In this document: positions 37,035 through 47,860 of the stretch, one piece after another | Numbering within the stretch: the first letter of the stretch is position 1 | Layout: every line of letters begins with the position of its first letter | DNA from: Bacteroidetes bacterium MED-G20 | GTDB taxonomy: Bacteria; Bacteroidota; Bacteroidia; Flavobacteriales_D; Parvicellaceae | Assembly: GCA_905182745.1 (NCBI GenBank) | Contig: CAJJCR010000007.1 | Span: forward strand, 1 to 63,431 | DNA length: 63,431 bases | Direction: 5' to 3' | The notes under the pieces: model-generated | What the model was told of the DNA's origin: nothing | Seen by the model: the letters and a program-made list of their open reading frames with translations, nothing else | Database searches by the model: none | Program-made: the position numbers and the translations under genes

Positions 37035-39754
37035 ATGGGGTTAGATAGATTTTCTTTTTTAAACAGTATAGATATAGACTATATAGATGAGTTGCATCAA
37101 AGATATTTAGTGGATAAAAGATTAGTTGAGCCAACTTGGAGGAGTTTTTTTGATGGCTACGAGTTTTCTAAATTTAATTACCAAGAAGTTGATCAAATTC
37201 CAACGAATGTTTTAAAAGAGTTTATGGTTATTAATTTAATTAATGCCTACCGTTCTAGAGGTCATCTTTTCACTAAAACAAATCCAGTTAGAGAAAGACG
37301 AAAATACCAACCTACTTTAGAAATTAAAAACTTTGGTTTAGATCAAGAAGATTTATTGACCGTTTTTCAAGCTAGTGAACAAGTTGGCTTAGAACCTTGT
37401 TCGTTGAATGATATAATCATTCATTTAGAAGCGACTTATTGCGAATCTATTGGAATAGAGTACCAATATATCAGACATCCAGAAAGAGTAGAATGGATAA
37501 GAAAAAATATAGAATTAAAAAACAGACCACAGTTTTCTAAAGATCAAAAAAAACATATTTTACATAAATTAAATCAAGCTACAGTATTTGAGCAATTCCT
37601 TCAAAAAAAATTTGTTGGTCAAAAACGATTTTCAATTGAAGGAGCAGAATCTTTAATCCCTGCTTTAGATGTTTTAATTGAAAATGGCTCCAACTTAGGT
37701 TTGAAAGAATTTGTTGTAGGAATGGCTCACAGAGGGAGATTAAATGTTTTGGCAAATATTTTTAATAAAACTTATGACAAGATTTTTAGTGAATTTGAGG
37801 GGAAAGAATACGATGACGAAGTTCTTTTCGATGGAGATGTTAAGTATCACTTAGGTATAACTTCTGAAGTGATGACAGATAGTGGTAATAATGTGAAAAT
37901 AACTTTGTCTCCAAATCCATCTCATTTAGAAGCAGTCGATCCAGTAGTTGAAGGTATTACAAGATCTAAAATTGACCACGAATTAGGTGGAGACGAGAAG
38001 AAAATTTTACCCATATTAATTCATGGTGATGCGGCTATAGCTGGTCAAGGTGTTGTTTATGAAGTGATTCAGATGGCTCAACTCAAGGGTTACAGAACAG
38101 GCGGAAGTCTACATATAGTAATCAATAATCAAGTAGGATTTACTACCAACTATTTAGATGCAAGGTCAAGTACCTATTGTACAGATATTGCAAAGTTACT
38201 TTATGTCCAGTATTTCATGTTAATGGTGATGATGTTGAAGCGGTTGTTCAAACTCTCGACATTGCTCTTAGATATAGACAAGAATATTCAAGAGATGTTT
38301 TCGTTGATTTACTGTGCTACAGAAAATATGGCCATAATGAGGGCGATGAACCAAAATTCACCCAACCTAAACTTTACAAAATAATTGCTAATCATCCAAA
38401 CCCAAGAGAAATTTATCTCAAGAAATTAGTGGATGAAAATGTGGTGAATATTGAAGAAGGCAATCAAATGGAAAAAGAATTTGACGACATGCTTCAAGAG
38501 CGTTTAAATGATGCTAAACAAATTGAAAAGGCCAAAATCACTAATTTTTTAGAAGAAGTTTGGAGAGGCTTTAGGAAATCAATTCCCAATGATTTTGAAA
38601 ATTCACCATCAACTGGTGTGGATAAAAGCAAATTACTAGTACTTGCCAAAAAAATGAATTCTTTGCCTGAAGGAAAAAAATATTTTAGAAAAATTGTCAA
38701 GCTTTTTGATGATAGATTAAAAATGTTGGAGACAGACAAACTTGATTGGGCAATGGGTGAGCTTTTAGCATATGCAACACTTCTAGACGAAGGTAATACT
38801 ATTAGAATATCTGGTCAAGATGTGGAAAGGGGAACATTTTCTCACAGACATGCAGTAGTTAAAACCGAAGACGATGAAGAAGAAGTAGTTCCTTTAAATT
38901 TGCTAAATGATCACCAAGGTAAGTTTGAAATATACAATTCTCTTCTCTCTGAATATGCAGTTCTAGGATTTGATTATGGTTATGCTTTTAATACTCCTAA
39001 TGGATTGACTATTTGGGAAGCTCAGTTTGGAGATTTCTTTAATGGTGCTCAAATTATAATTGATCAGTTTTTAAGTGCCGCAGAAGATAAATGGGGAACA
39101 CCTAATGGATTAGTTATGCTTTTGCCGCATGGATATGAAGGAATGGGTTCTGAACATTCCTCTGCAAGGGTAGAACGATTTTTGCAATTGTGTGCGGAAG
39201 AAAATTTTCAAGTAGCTAACTGTACCAATCCTGCTAACTATTTTCATCTTTTAAGAAGGCAAATGGCTAGACCATTTAGAAAACCTTTGGTTGTCCTCAC
39301 CCCTAAAAAACTTTTGAGATACCATAGAGCAGTTTCCTCTATCGAGGAAATGTCTTCAGGTTGTTTCCAAGAAGTTATCGATGATTCATTAGCAAAAAAA
39401 TCTAAAATTAATCAAGTAGTTTTATGTTCTGGGAAATTTTACTATGACTTAATCGAGCATTACGAAACTCTGGATAAAAAAAACATTGCCTTTATTAGAT
39501 TAGAGCAACTTTATCCTTTTCCAGAGTCTCAGTTGCGTTCTATCTTTAATAAATATGGAAAGGATTGTAAGTATGTATGGGCTCAGGAAGAACCCTTAAA
39601 CATGGGGCCGTGGTCTTATATTCTCAGAAAATGGAAATATTCAAAAATAGTGTGTTTCTCAAGAGAAGAATCTGGAAGTCCTGCTTCAGGATCACCTAAG
39701 GTTTTCGAAAGAAGACACCAAGAAATTATTAATAAAGTAATGTCCTATTCTTAA
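37035..39754 (+). CDS. sucA: 2-oxoglutarate dehydrogenase E1 (one frameshift)
   Basis: The ThDP-dependent E1 of the TCA-cycle 2-oxoglutarate dehydrogenase complex, about 906 residues. Blocks are EPTWRSFFDGYEF, GMAHRGRLNVLAN, YHLGITSEV, SPNPSHLEAVDPVVEGI, LIHGDAAIAGQGVVYE and, late, GQDVERGTFSHRHAVV and LLPHGYEGMGSEHSSAR. One G is missing at about 38195 between TYCTDIAK and VTLCPVFHVNGDD; the rest is continuous. Because the enzyme is central and otherwise perfect, I read this as a sequence error. sucB follows after 11 nt. Confidence 0.94.
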
Positions 39755-39765
39755 AAAAATAAATT

Positions 39766-40986
39766 ATGTCAGTATTAGAAATGAAAGTCCCAAGTCCAGG
39801 AGAATCTATAACAGAAGTTGAAATTGCTGAATGGATGGTTGAAGATGGAGATTACGTAGAAAAAGATCAAACCATAGCTGAGGTTGATTCTGATAAAGCT
39901 ACTCTTGAATTACCTGCAGAAGAAGCTGGAATAATTACTTTAAAAGCTGAAATGGGTGACCTTGTTGCTGTTGGCCAAGTTGTATGTTTGATTGATACTG
40001 CAGCTTCAAAACCAGAAGGCGGAAAATCTTCCAGTCCTAAGTCTACCCAAAAAAGTTCTGTTCCTTCTCCAGGACCGGTTAGTTCATCTCCATCCCAAGA
40101 AAAAACTTATGCTTCTGGACATCCAAGTGTTGCTGCTAAAAAAATTATTGTTGAAAATAATATTCAAGTAGAGCATATTGATGGAACCGGAAAGGGAGGA
40201 AGAATTACTAAGCAAGATATTCTTCAGTTATTAGCTAGTTTACCAGAAGAAGGCAATAGAAAAAGTGAAATAAGAAAATTAAGTATGCTGCGAAGAAAAA
40301 TCGCATCAAGATTGGTTACTGTAAAAAACGAAACTGCAATGCTTACCACGTTTAATGAAGTGGACATGAAGCCAATAATGGATTTAAGAGCAAAATATAA
40401 AGACGCTTTTAAAGAGAAATACGGTGTTGGTTTGGGGTTTATGTCCTTCTTTACCCATGCTTGTACTCTTGCATTAAAAGAATTTCCTACGGTTAACTCT
40501 ATGATAGATGGTGACCATATGATTTCTTACAATTTTAATGACGTAGGTATAGCAGTCAGTACTGAAAAAGGTTTAATGGTACCTGTACTTAGAAATGCAG
40601 ACGAAATGAACTTATTGGAAATAGAATCTAAAATTAAAGAACTAGCAATTAAGGCTAGAGATGGTAAAATTTCAATTGAAGAAATTACTGGTGGAACTTT
40701 TACTATTACTAATGGCGGTGTATTTGGTTCTATGCTTAGCACACCAATTATTAATCCTCCTCAGTCTGCAATTTTAGGGATGCACAATATTGTTCAAAGA
40801 CCTGTAGCAATTGATGGGAAAGTAGAGATAAGGCCAATAATGTATGTTGCTCTATCTTACGACCATAGAATTATAGACGGAAAAGATAGCGTTGGTTTTT
40901 TGGTAAAAGTTAAAGAAGTACTAGAAAATCCAGAAGAGATGGTGTTTCATGGAAAAGATCCAAAGAAAATTCTAATGAATTACTAG
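39766..40986 (+). CDS. sucB: 2-oxoglutarate dehydrogenase E2, dihydrolipoyl succinyltransferase
   Basis: A 406-residue E2 with one lipoyl domain (lysine 44 in DSDKATLEL), a Ser/Pro linker, a subunit-binding domain ([26 protein letters not shown]) and the catalytic domain ending with [17 protein letters not shown]. The context downstream of sucA fixes it as SucB rather than PDH E2. Confidence 0.95.
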   Translation: MSVLEMKVPSPGESITEVEIAEWMVEDGDYVEKDQTIAEVDSDKATLELPAEEAGIITLKAEMGDLVAVGQVVCLIDTAASKPEGGKSSSPKSTQKSSVPSPGPVSSSPSQEKTYASGHPSVAAKKIIVENNIQVEHIDGTGKGGRITKQDILQLLASLPEEGNRKSEIRKLSMLRRKIASRLVTVKNETAMLTTFNEVDMKPIMDLRAKYKDAFKEKYGVGLGFMSFFTHACTLALKEFPTVNSMIDGDHMISYNFNDVGIAVSTEKGLMVPVLRNADEMNLLEIESKIKELAIKARDGKISIEEITGGTFTITNGGVFGSMLSTPIINPPQSAILGMHNIVQRPVAIDGKVEIRPIMYVALSYDHRIIDGKDSVGFLVKVKEVLENPEEMVFHGKDPKKILMNY

Positions 40987-41000
40987 AATAATATTATTCT
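40985..41000. other. Perfect 16-nt palindrome at a convergent gene junction
   Basis: AGAATAATATTATTCT is a perfect inverted repeat spanning the sucB stop and the end of the DUF5689 gene. It contains only two G/C pairs, so as a terminator it would be weak. A role as protein site or simple AT-rich chance cannot be separated here. Confidence 0.35.
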
Positions 41001-42250
41001 GTTATTATAATATTATCAACTTCCCATGTCGCTCCATTAGAACTGGTTCCTACATATTTATATGCTATTGTAACTGAAGAGGAAATAAATTGAGTTATAT
41101 CTATATTTCCGCTAGAAACAAATCCCCAGTCATTAGAATCGGGATCCCAATTAGGTACAAAGCTAGTTAGTTCAAACCAATTTCCCTGTACATCAGGATT
41201 ACTAAATCCATCATAATTTGACGATATATAAAGTTCCAATTGTGGCCCATTATATCTTGTGTCATTGTCAAAAATTAAGTAGGGAGCAGTAGCATTACTT
41301 AGGTCAATATTCGGAGAGACTAACCAACTTTCACAAGCATAATTATTAAAATTCGAATAATTACTCGCTTTAGCAATATTTCCAAATAAAATTTCCCATT
41401 CACCCAAATTTGGATTAGTGCCACTCCAAAAAGTTTTCCATCCTCCGGACGTTAAAGAACCATCGTCAAAGTCTTTATATAGATAATCTCCTCCACTTCC
41501 ACCACCACCTGAAGAACCATTACATCTTGAAGAATCTAATTGTACTTCATTTATATCTCTTATTACAAATTGTTTTTCGGAATTATAAATAGTAAATATT
41601 CCTGTAACAGAGCCTTTTCCTGTAGGAAGAGTATCGCTTGCAAAATTTGCGTAACCACTAGTTCTAACAGAAACAGTGTTGCCATTGCAATCTGAGAGAA
41701 TTCTAGATCCAGTATTCAAATTGATTGCATCAGCATAAGTCATCCCTAGTTCCGTGAATTCAACATCGTTTAATTTAACCAATCTACTTTGGTCTTCAGA
41801 AAGACTAAGTTGATTTATAGTTGATTCATATGGTTCAACAAACTTTTCAGTTGCAATTTTCACTACTTGTTGATCCACATCAATATTTTCTAGTTGTATT
41901 AAATCTCCATATTCACTCATAGAAACATTCTGAATATTAATTCTTATGCTATCCCCAATATATAGCCCGCCAGATGATTTTAATTTTAGCTTGATGGCTC
42001 CACTTAAATCTTGCATATAAACTTCCTTGTAAAAATTACCATTAGTCTCTTCAGAAGTTATAACACCAAAAATACTGTAGTTGCTATCAATTAGAGTAAG
42101 TGAGCCAGTGAACATATCTTTAAGGTCACTTATTAAAATAATATCTCCTATTGGAACTTGATTAACAGGTGGGTCATCGTATTGTTTGTTGCATGAAAAG
42201 TAAAATAGGGTAATAGATAGTACTAGTAGTAAATTTTGAATTTTTTTCAT
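40994..42250 (-). CDS. DUF5689 domain lipoprotein with a C-terminal choice-of-anchor-like domain
   Basis: A 418-residue lipoprotein; the signal MKKIQNLLLVLSITLFYFSC ends at Cys20. Residues about 30-250 form the DUF5689 region (SIFGVITSEETNGNFYKEVY, MQDLSGAIKLKL), with OB-fold-like beta content. A Gly/Ser linker is followed by a beta-jelly-roll domain (FDDGSLTSGGWKTFW, ESWLVSPNIDLS, WEVDNIIITE) like the cleaved-adhesin / choice-of-anchor group. It starts 2 nt after the TonB receptor on the same strand, so it is probably its surface partner lipoprotein. Confidence 0.82.
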   Translation of the reverse strand: MKKIQNLLLVLSITLFYFSCNKQYDDPPVNQVPIGDIILISDLKDMFTGSLTLIDSNYSIFGVITSEETNGNFYKEVYMQDLSGAIKLKLKSSGGLYIGDSIRINIQNVSMSEYGDLIQLENIDVDQQVVKIATEKFVEPYESTINQLSLSEDQSRLVKLNDVEFTELGMTYADAINLNTGSRILSDCNGNTVSVRTSGYANFASDTLPTGKGSVTGIFTIYNSEKQFVIRDINEVQLDSSRCNGSSGGGGSGGDYLYKDFDDGSLTSGGWKTFWSGTNPNLGEWEILFGNIAKASNYSNFNNYACESWLVSPNIDLSNATAPYLIFDNDTRYNGPQLELYISSNYDGFSNPDVQGNWFELTSFVPNWDPDSNDWGFVSSGNIDITQFISSSVTIAYKYVGTSSNGATWEVDNIIITE

Positions 42251-42252
42251 CT

Positions 42253-44835
42253 TTAAAATAAATAACTTAACATTAGAAAATAGGTTCTACCATACATGTA
42301 GCCATATTTGTTGGGGAACCGTTGAATATCGGAGGCATCGTATCTAAGTTGTTCAAACCCTCCAGTTTTGAAAGAAGTATTGTCCAGTAAATTATTGACA
42401 TTAAGACCAAGTCTTATGTAACTATCGTTTTTATATATTTTCCAGCTTTTTCCACAAAATAAATTCACAGCATTACCATCGCTTAACTTGGTTTGATTAA
42501 TTATTTCGTCTCTATAAGGATACTCAGCTCCGTATGCGCTAATTGCTTCCGCTGTTCTTCTATCAGGGTTAGGTGAAAGATATATGTCTCTAAAATAATT
42601 GAAATTAACTCCTGCATACCAGTACTTAGGAGCGTTGTATTTAAGCCCTAAAGAAGAAGCTTGTTGAGGCATTCCCCCAATCTTAAAATTTTGAAGATAA
42701 ACTACTTTGTCTAAAGCAATTAATTCTTGGGAATTGTCTCTTGTAATGGTGGCAACAGGTCTAGAATTGTATAAATAATCTCCAATTGTAAATGCACCTG
42801 TTAATTGGACGGTAGAGGTAATATTGCTTTCAAATCCTAGTTCAATCCCCATAAAAATTTGATCTACATTAGTCATCATATAATTTACAAAAGTTCTATA
42901 CTCATCGTGGTAAAAGGATCTTGCCCAAGTCTGGTCATTTATTTGGGTATAAAAACCAGTCAATCGCGCTTTTAGAAACGGCAATCTTATGTTGTAATTA
43001 AGGTCTCCTGAAATTATCTCTGTAGAACTTAAATTAGGAACCAATTGGTCTCTTGTTCTTGGTGATACATAGGCATTTCTTACATAAGGAGCTTCTGTTT
43101 TATACATTCCATTGAAGGACAATAAGTGTCTTCCAGTAATTTTATAAAGAAGGCCAAACTTTACACCATAATTGTAAAAATTTTGTTTTTCAGAACTTCC
43201 TAAGGAACTTTCTGGAAATCTTCCATTTTGCATTTTTCCATCTCTCCAAAAAGTTGTAGTAGAAGCATTTAGACCAATAAAGGATTCTATTCTTTTTTTA
43301 TTGTAGCTATAGGTACCAAATAATTCATTTTTATTTACGTGAATGTCGTAATTGTATCCAAAAATATCTCCATTGCCAACAATATTATTAATATTTTGAA
43401 GATCGTTCTGTGCAAGAGCAGCATCGTTAAAATCTCTAAGAGCAAACTGGTCAATGTCTACCCAGAAATCTCCTCCTAAAAGATCATTTATCTTCCGGTA
43501 GTTTCTACTTGTATAATTGCTAATATTAATGCCGAAATTCAAGCTGCTATTTTCATTAATATCCAACTTGCCAAAAGTATTAAATCCATAATGTCTTGGA
43601 TCTAATCTGTATTCTTCCACTATGTATTTAGATCTTCTACCTGTGAAGGAGGAATCTATATTACCAATATTATTTTGAGTATATAAATTATTGTAGTTGG
43701 CATTGTACATTAAATCCCAATTTAACTGTGTATAGTCCGGGTTGTTTTGCTGCCACTGTTGAGAAATATTGATGTACTGTTCTTGGTTTTCAATAATTTG
43801 ATTTCCAGAAAGTGTCCCTTGATCATTCACAAAATAACTTGGTAAATACTTGTAATAATCTGGTCTTGGATCATTTGCATCTACCCAATTTAAATTCGTA
43901 TTACTTGTTTTTCCTGTAATGGCATAAAAGTTAGATTGTATATTTAATTTTTCTGAAACTTTCCAGTAGTGACCTAAGGTCATGTACGGTTTATGGTTGT
44001 CTCTGCTTCTTGCATTTCTCTTTTTAAGACTTCCGTCACTTTGTGTTTGATAACCCCAGTAAGGATTGTAAAAAGGGTCTCCTGTTAAATCATAAGTTTC
44101 TTGAACAGCAATACCTTGTCTTCCTTGTACGGTTGGTGCTCCAAAAGCCATGAGGTTTAAAGTATGTTTTTCATTAAATTTCTTTTCTATAGACAGTAAA
44201 TAACTTCCAGAACTATAATACGATCCGGGAACATAGCCTTCATCAGACCATCTAGAAGAACCACTTATTAAAAACCCCCAGCCATTGTTATTAAGTCCAG
44301 AATTATATGTATACATTGCTCTATTTCTGTAAGATCTATTGGTTGAGGCGTAGGATACTCTAGACCCCGTTCTTTTTACTGAAGGAAGTGCAGACATGTA
44401 AGAGTATGCTCCAATACTTCCGAAATTTGCAGCCGAGTTATTTATTCCAAAACTTGTTTCTGGATATCGAGTAACATCATTTAGTCCACCCCAATAGCTC
44501 CATATTGTCCATCCGTTTTCAGGGTCGTTAACCGGTATTCCATTGATAAAAAGTCGAGTGTTTTCAGAGCTATATCCTCTCAACCTATATCTAGCGGCAC
44601 TGAAATTAAATCCTGCTTGATTTACATATACGTCTCTTGAAGATTGCAATAAACCACTTATGTCTTGTGATTGTAATTCATTGTCAAGCAAATCTACCGT
44701 GGTAGTGAAAACAGGAATAATATTTTTAACGGTATCTATGACAAAAGATGAATCTGTCTGACCTTTAAAACCTGAAAAGCAGAAAATTAATATGAAAGGA
44801 AAAATAAAACAAGATTTGAAGTAATTAAGAATCAT
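42253..44835 (-). CDS. TonB-dependent outer membrane receptor
   Basis: An 860-residue TonB-dependent receptor. It has a signal peptide ending near SGFKGQ, then a plug domain (ISGLLQSSRDVYVNQAGFNF, YRLRGYSSENTRLFINGIPV) and a 22-strand-type barrel that ends in an aromatic YFLMLSYLF strand. No carboxypeptidase-regulatory N-terminal domain is seen. The substrate is unknown. Neighbours are a DUF5689 lipoprotein (same operon) and divergent nuclease-like genes, which suggest a nucleic-acid or organophosphate ligand (inference). Confidence 0.9.
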   Translation of the reverse strand: MILNYFKSCFIFPFILIFCFSGFKGQTDSSFVIDTVKNIIPVFTTTVDLLDNELQSQDISGLLQSSRDVYVNQAGFNFSAARYRLRGYSSENTRLFINGIPVNDPENGWTIWSYWGGLNDVTRYPETSFGINNSAANFGSIGAYSYMSALPSVKRTGSRVSYASTNRSYRNRAMYTYNSGLNNNGWGFLISGSSRWSDEGYVPGSYYSSGSYLLSIEKKFNEKHTLNLMAFGAPTVQGRQGIAVQETYDLTGDPFYNPYWGYQTQSDGSLKKRNARSRDNHKPYMTLGHYWKVSEKLNIQSNFYAITGKTSNTNLNWVDANDPRPDYYKYLPSYFVNDQGTLSGNQIIENQEQYINISQQWQQNNPDYTQLNWDLMYNANYNNLYTQNNIGNIDSSFTGRRSKYIVEEYRLDPRHYGFNTFGKLDINENSSLNFGINISNYTSRNYRKINDLLGGDFWVDIDQFALRDFNDAALAQNDLQNINNIVGNGDIFGYNYDIHVNKNELFGTYSYNKKRIESFIGLNASTTTFWRDGKMQNGRFPESSLGSSEKQNFYNYGVKFGLLYKITGRHLLSFNGMYKTEAPYVRNAYVSPRTRDQLVPNLSSTEIISGDLNYNIRLPFLKARLTGFYTQINDQTWARSFYHDEYRTFVNYMMTNVDQIFMGIELGFESNITSTVQLTGAFTIGDYLYNSRPVATITRDNSQELIALDKVVYLQNFKIGGMPQQASSLGLKYNAPKYWYAGVNFNYFRDIYLSPNPDRRTAEAISAYGAEYPYRDEIINQTKLSDGNAVNLFCGKSWKIYKNDSYIRLGLNVNNLLDNTSFKTGGFEQLRYDASDIQRFPNKYGYMYGRTYFLMLSYLF

Positions 44836-44906
44836 TTGTCCTAAAGTATTGAAATTAAATTAAGTTGTTTACTTTTAATCAAAAGTAACTTAAATTATTT
44901 CTCAAC

Positions 44907-45982
44907 TTGAAAGTCCATCTATTTTTTTTAACATTTTTTCTTTTCCTAAAAGCGGGATATTCTCAAGACAGAAAGTCTCTTGAGTTAAATATAGAATGTA
45001 TTGCATTTTACAACCTTGAAAATCTTTTTGACACCATAGTTGATACTGATACCAATAAAATTTTGCAAGAGGATTTTACACCTTTCGGGTCTAAAAACTT
45101 TAATACCACAAAATATCTTCATAAGCTAAAAAATATGGCTTTTGTCATAGATACACTAGGTAAAGAAGTAACTCCACTTGGTGCAAGTATTATTGGGGTT
45201 TGTGAAATTGAAAATAGATTGGTTTTAGAAGATTTAGTAAGTCAACCTTCAATTTCAGATAAGAATTACAAAATTGTTCATCATGAAGGGCCAGACGCTA
45301 GAGGAATTGACTGTGCATTAATTTACGACCCCTTACATTTTAAGGTAACTTCTAGTAAATCAGTTAAATTTAAAATTGCTGGTAACGATAGGTTTAGATC
45401 TAGAGACCAATTGGTAGTTTCTGGTGAATTATTGGGAGAAGAAATACACTTTATTGTGGTTCATTGGCCATCGAGAAGGGGAGGAGAAGCGAAAAGTAGA
45501 CCCAAACGTATAGAAGCTGCTAAGTTGACTAAATCTATTGTAGATTCTCTTAAGCAAATAGATAAAAAAGCAAAGGTAGTTGTAATGGGCGATTTTAACG
45601 ACGATCCTATCTCTCCAAGTATTAAAGATTTTTTGCATGCCAACGGATCTACTCGTTCTTAAGAAATAACCAAATGTATAATACCATGTATGATCATTAC
45701 AAAAAGGGAATAGGAACTTTAGCTTACAGAGACCAGTGGAATTTATTTGATCAATTTATATTAACACCATCTTTAATTGTGAATCCATCGGAAATAGATG
45801 CTGATAATATGTATAATTCTTTTAGTTTTTATAAGTCAGTAGTTTACAATAAATCCTTCTTGAAAAACCCAAGTGGCAATTACAAAGGATATCCTTTCAG
45901 GACTTACGGAGGTTCTAGTTTTTTAGGAGGGTATAGTGACCATTTTCCGGTTTATATGTTCTTAGTTAAGAAGGCTTCATGA
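44907..45982 (+). CDS. Endonuclease/exonuclease/phosphatase family protein (one frameshift)
   Basis: A secreted metal-dependent phosphodiesterase of the EEP (DNase I-like) fold. It has a signal peptide (MKVHLFFLTFFLFLKAGYSQ), FYNLENLFDTIVD, VCEIENR with the metal-binding Glu, VVHWPSRRGGEA, GDFNDDPIS, and a final GGYSDHFPVY with the catalytic His. The frame breaks at about 45659, where one T seems missing between TRS and LRNNQMYNTMYDHY. The start is TTG at 44907. It diverges from the TonB receptor (71 nt) and overlaps the next EEP gene by 4 nt. Confidence 0.88.
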
Positions 45983-47194
45983 GGTTTTTACTAATGTTTT
46001 TTTTTGCTATTTCTCTAACGTTTTTCTTTGCTCAAGATTCCTTAAAAATCACTTATTATAACCTGTTAAATTTCCCATCTTCTCAACAAGATAGAGCAGA
46101 TACTTTAAAAAATATTTTAGATTTTATTCAGCCAGATATTTTTGTGGTTAACGAGCTCACCTCATTTAATGGTGGAGCTTTAATAAAAAACAATGTTCTA
46201 AATTCTGGATCGAACAATGACTTTCAAAGTGCATTGTATTTTAATGGTCCTGATACAGACAACTTGCTTTTTTATGATCAAAATAAATTTGAACTTTATT
46301 CTCAGCAACAAATACCAACCCAGCTTAGAGATATTAGTGAATATGTTCTTTACTATAAAAATCAGCTAGGTATTGATAACGATACCAGCTTTATATACAT
46401 CTATTCAATTCATTTAAAAGCAGGAAGTAGTTCTACTAATGAAGAACTTAGAAGGCAAGAGGCTGAAACCTTTAAGCAGTTTTTAGTAAATAATAACAGG
46501 TATTGAAAGATTGATTATTGGGGGAGATTTCAATTTTTATTACCATACCGAACCAGCTTGTCAAGAAATTCTTTACGGTCAAGGCTTAGACTTAATAGAT
46601 CCAATTAATGAAATGGGGAATTGGCATAACAACAGTTCTTATAATAACGTACATACTCAAAGTACAAGATCTGCAACAGGTGGTTATGCTGGTGGAGCAT
46701 ATGGAGGAATGGATGATAGATTTGATATTATATTTACTTCAAATGATGTTATGGACGGGAGCTCAGGCATAGAATACATATCCAATACCTATATTGCAGA
46801 TGGTCAAGATGGAAGTTATTTCAATCAATCAATAAACAATAACAATAATTCTCAAGTGCCCCAAGACATAGCTAGAGCACTTTTTTATATGAGTGATCAC
46901 TTACCAGTATCTCTAATGTTTTCAATTAATGCCCCTTTGTCTATATTAAATTCTAACAACCATAATACCAATTTAAAGTTCTTGAATTCTTCCAAAATTT
47001 TGGTATTAGATTTTAAAAGAGTTGAAAAGTCAAAAATTATCATCTATGATTTGACAGGAAAAATTGTTTATCTCGATAGATTTGATAGTCAAAAACATAT
47101 AGAAATTGAATTACTTTTCTTACCTAAAGGATTTTATATCGTAGATTGTCTTTTGCAAAATGGCAGAATAAATTATAAATTTATAATTGAATAA
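45979..47194 (+). CDS. Endonuclease/exonuclease/phosphatase family protein with T9SS-type C-terminal domain (one frameshift)
   Basis: A second EEP-fold protein directly after the first. It has a signal peptide (LMFFFAISLTFFFAQ), TYYNLLNFPSSQQDRADTL, VVNELTSFNGG, YSIHLKAGSS, then IGGDFNFYYHTEP and a late YMSDHLPVSLMF. The C-terminal 75 residues (ILVLDFKRVEKSKIIIYDLTG to LPKGFYIVDC) resemble a type-A T9SS sorting domain, so it is probably exported through the PorUV pathway. The frame breaks at about 46500. Expected product about 405 residues. Confidence 0.85.
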
Positions 47195-47203
47195 TAATTT
47201 CAT

Positions 47204-47845
47204 ATGAAAAGATTTTTAAAAATATCAAGCATTCTATTCTTTAGTATTTTAATAGCTTCTTGCGGAAAAGATGGATGTACAGATCCAACAGCAACCAATT
47301 ATAATCCATCTGCAGATAAAGACGATAATTCTTGTATTATATTAGGCTGCACAGATTCAAATTCAACCAATTACAATCCGAATGCAACAGACGACAACGG
47401 ATCGTGTATTTACTCAAATGCCTATTTGTTAAACGGAGATTGGAATATTACTAATTTACAATATGAAACTCAAATTGATATTCCTATTCTAGGAAGCCAA
47501 ACTATTGCTGGAGAAGCAAATGATGCTGGCTATTGGTACTTTCAATTTCCAGAATATACTTGCTCAAATTCATTAAATTTTGTTACTGAAGGAATTGATA
47601 TTCTTGGACAAACTTTACCAGGTGTTCCAATTGATATCACTAGTGAAGGAACCTGGGAATTATCCAATGATGATAACAACTTACTAATTACAGATCTAAC
47701 AACTGGATTGGTATCCGATTATCAAATATTATCAATTCAACAAGATATTTGTTTTCTAAAAGGCATAATTCCATTTGTAATTGATACAATGGGTTTTACA
47801 ATAAACTCTGAAATTGATATTGAGATGCAACTCAATAAGCAGTAA
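47204..47845 (+). CDS. Lipoprotein with two GCTD-type cysteine repeats
   Basis: A 213-residue lipoprotein (signal MKRFLKISSILFFSILIASC, Cys20). Immediately after the anchor come two copies of a ~25-residue repeat, CTDPTATNYNPSADKDDNSC and CTDSNSTNYNPNATDDNGSC, Asp/Asn-rich and bounded by cysteines, a pattern common in marine Bacteroidota surface proteins. The rest is a beta-rich domain starting LNGDWNITNLQYE, like lipocalin-type families. It starts 9 nt after the second nuclease gene, so it may belong to that unit. Function unknown. Confidence 0.75.
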   Translation: MKRFLKISSILFFSILIASCGKDGCTDPTATNYNPSADKDDNSCIILGCTDSNSTNYNPNATDDNGSCIYSNAYLLNGDWNITNLQYETQIDIPILGSQTIAGEANDAGYWYFQFPEYTCSNSLNFVTEGIDILGQTLPGVPIDITSEGTWELSNDDNNLLITDLTTGLVSDYQILSIQQDICFLKGIIPFVIDTMGFTINSEIDIEMQLNKQ

Positions 47846-47860
47846 ACAAATTCCTTTTTA

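Noticed and set aside
37035-39754. Programmed frameshifting in sucA
   Set aside because: The junction is a single missing G in GCAAAG-GTTACT with no slippery heptamer or downstream pseudoknot, and similar breaks occur in many unrelated genes.
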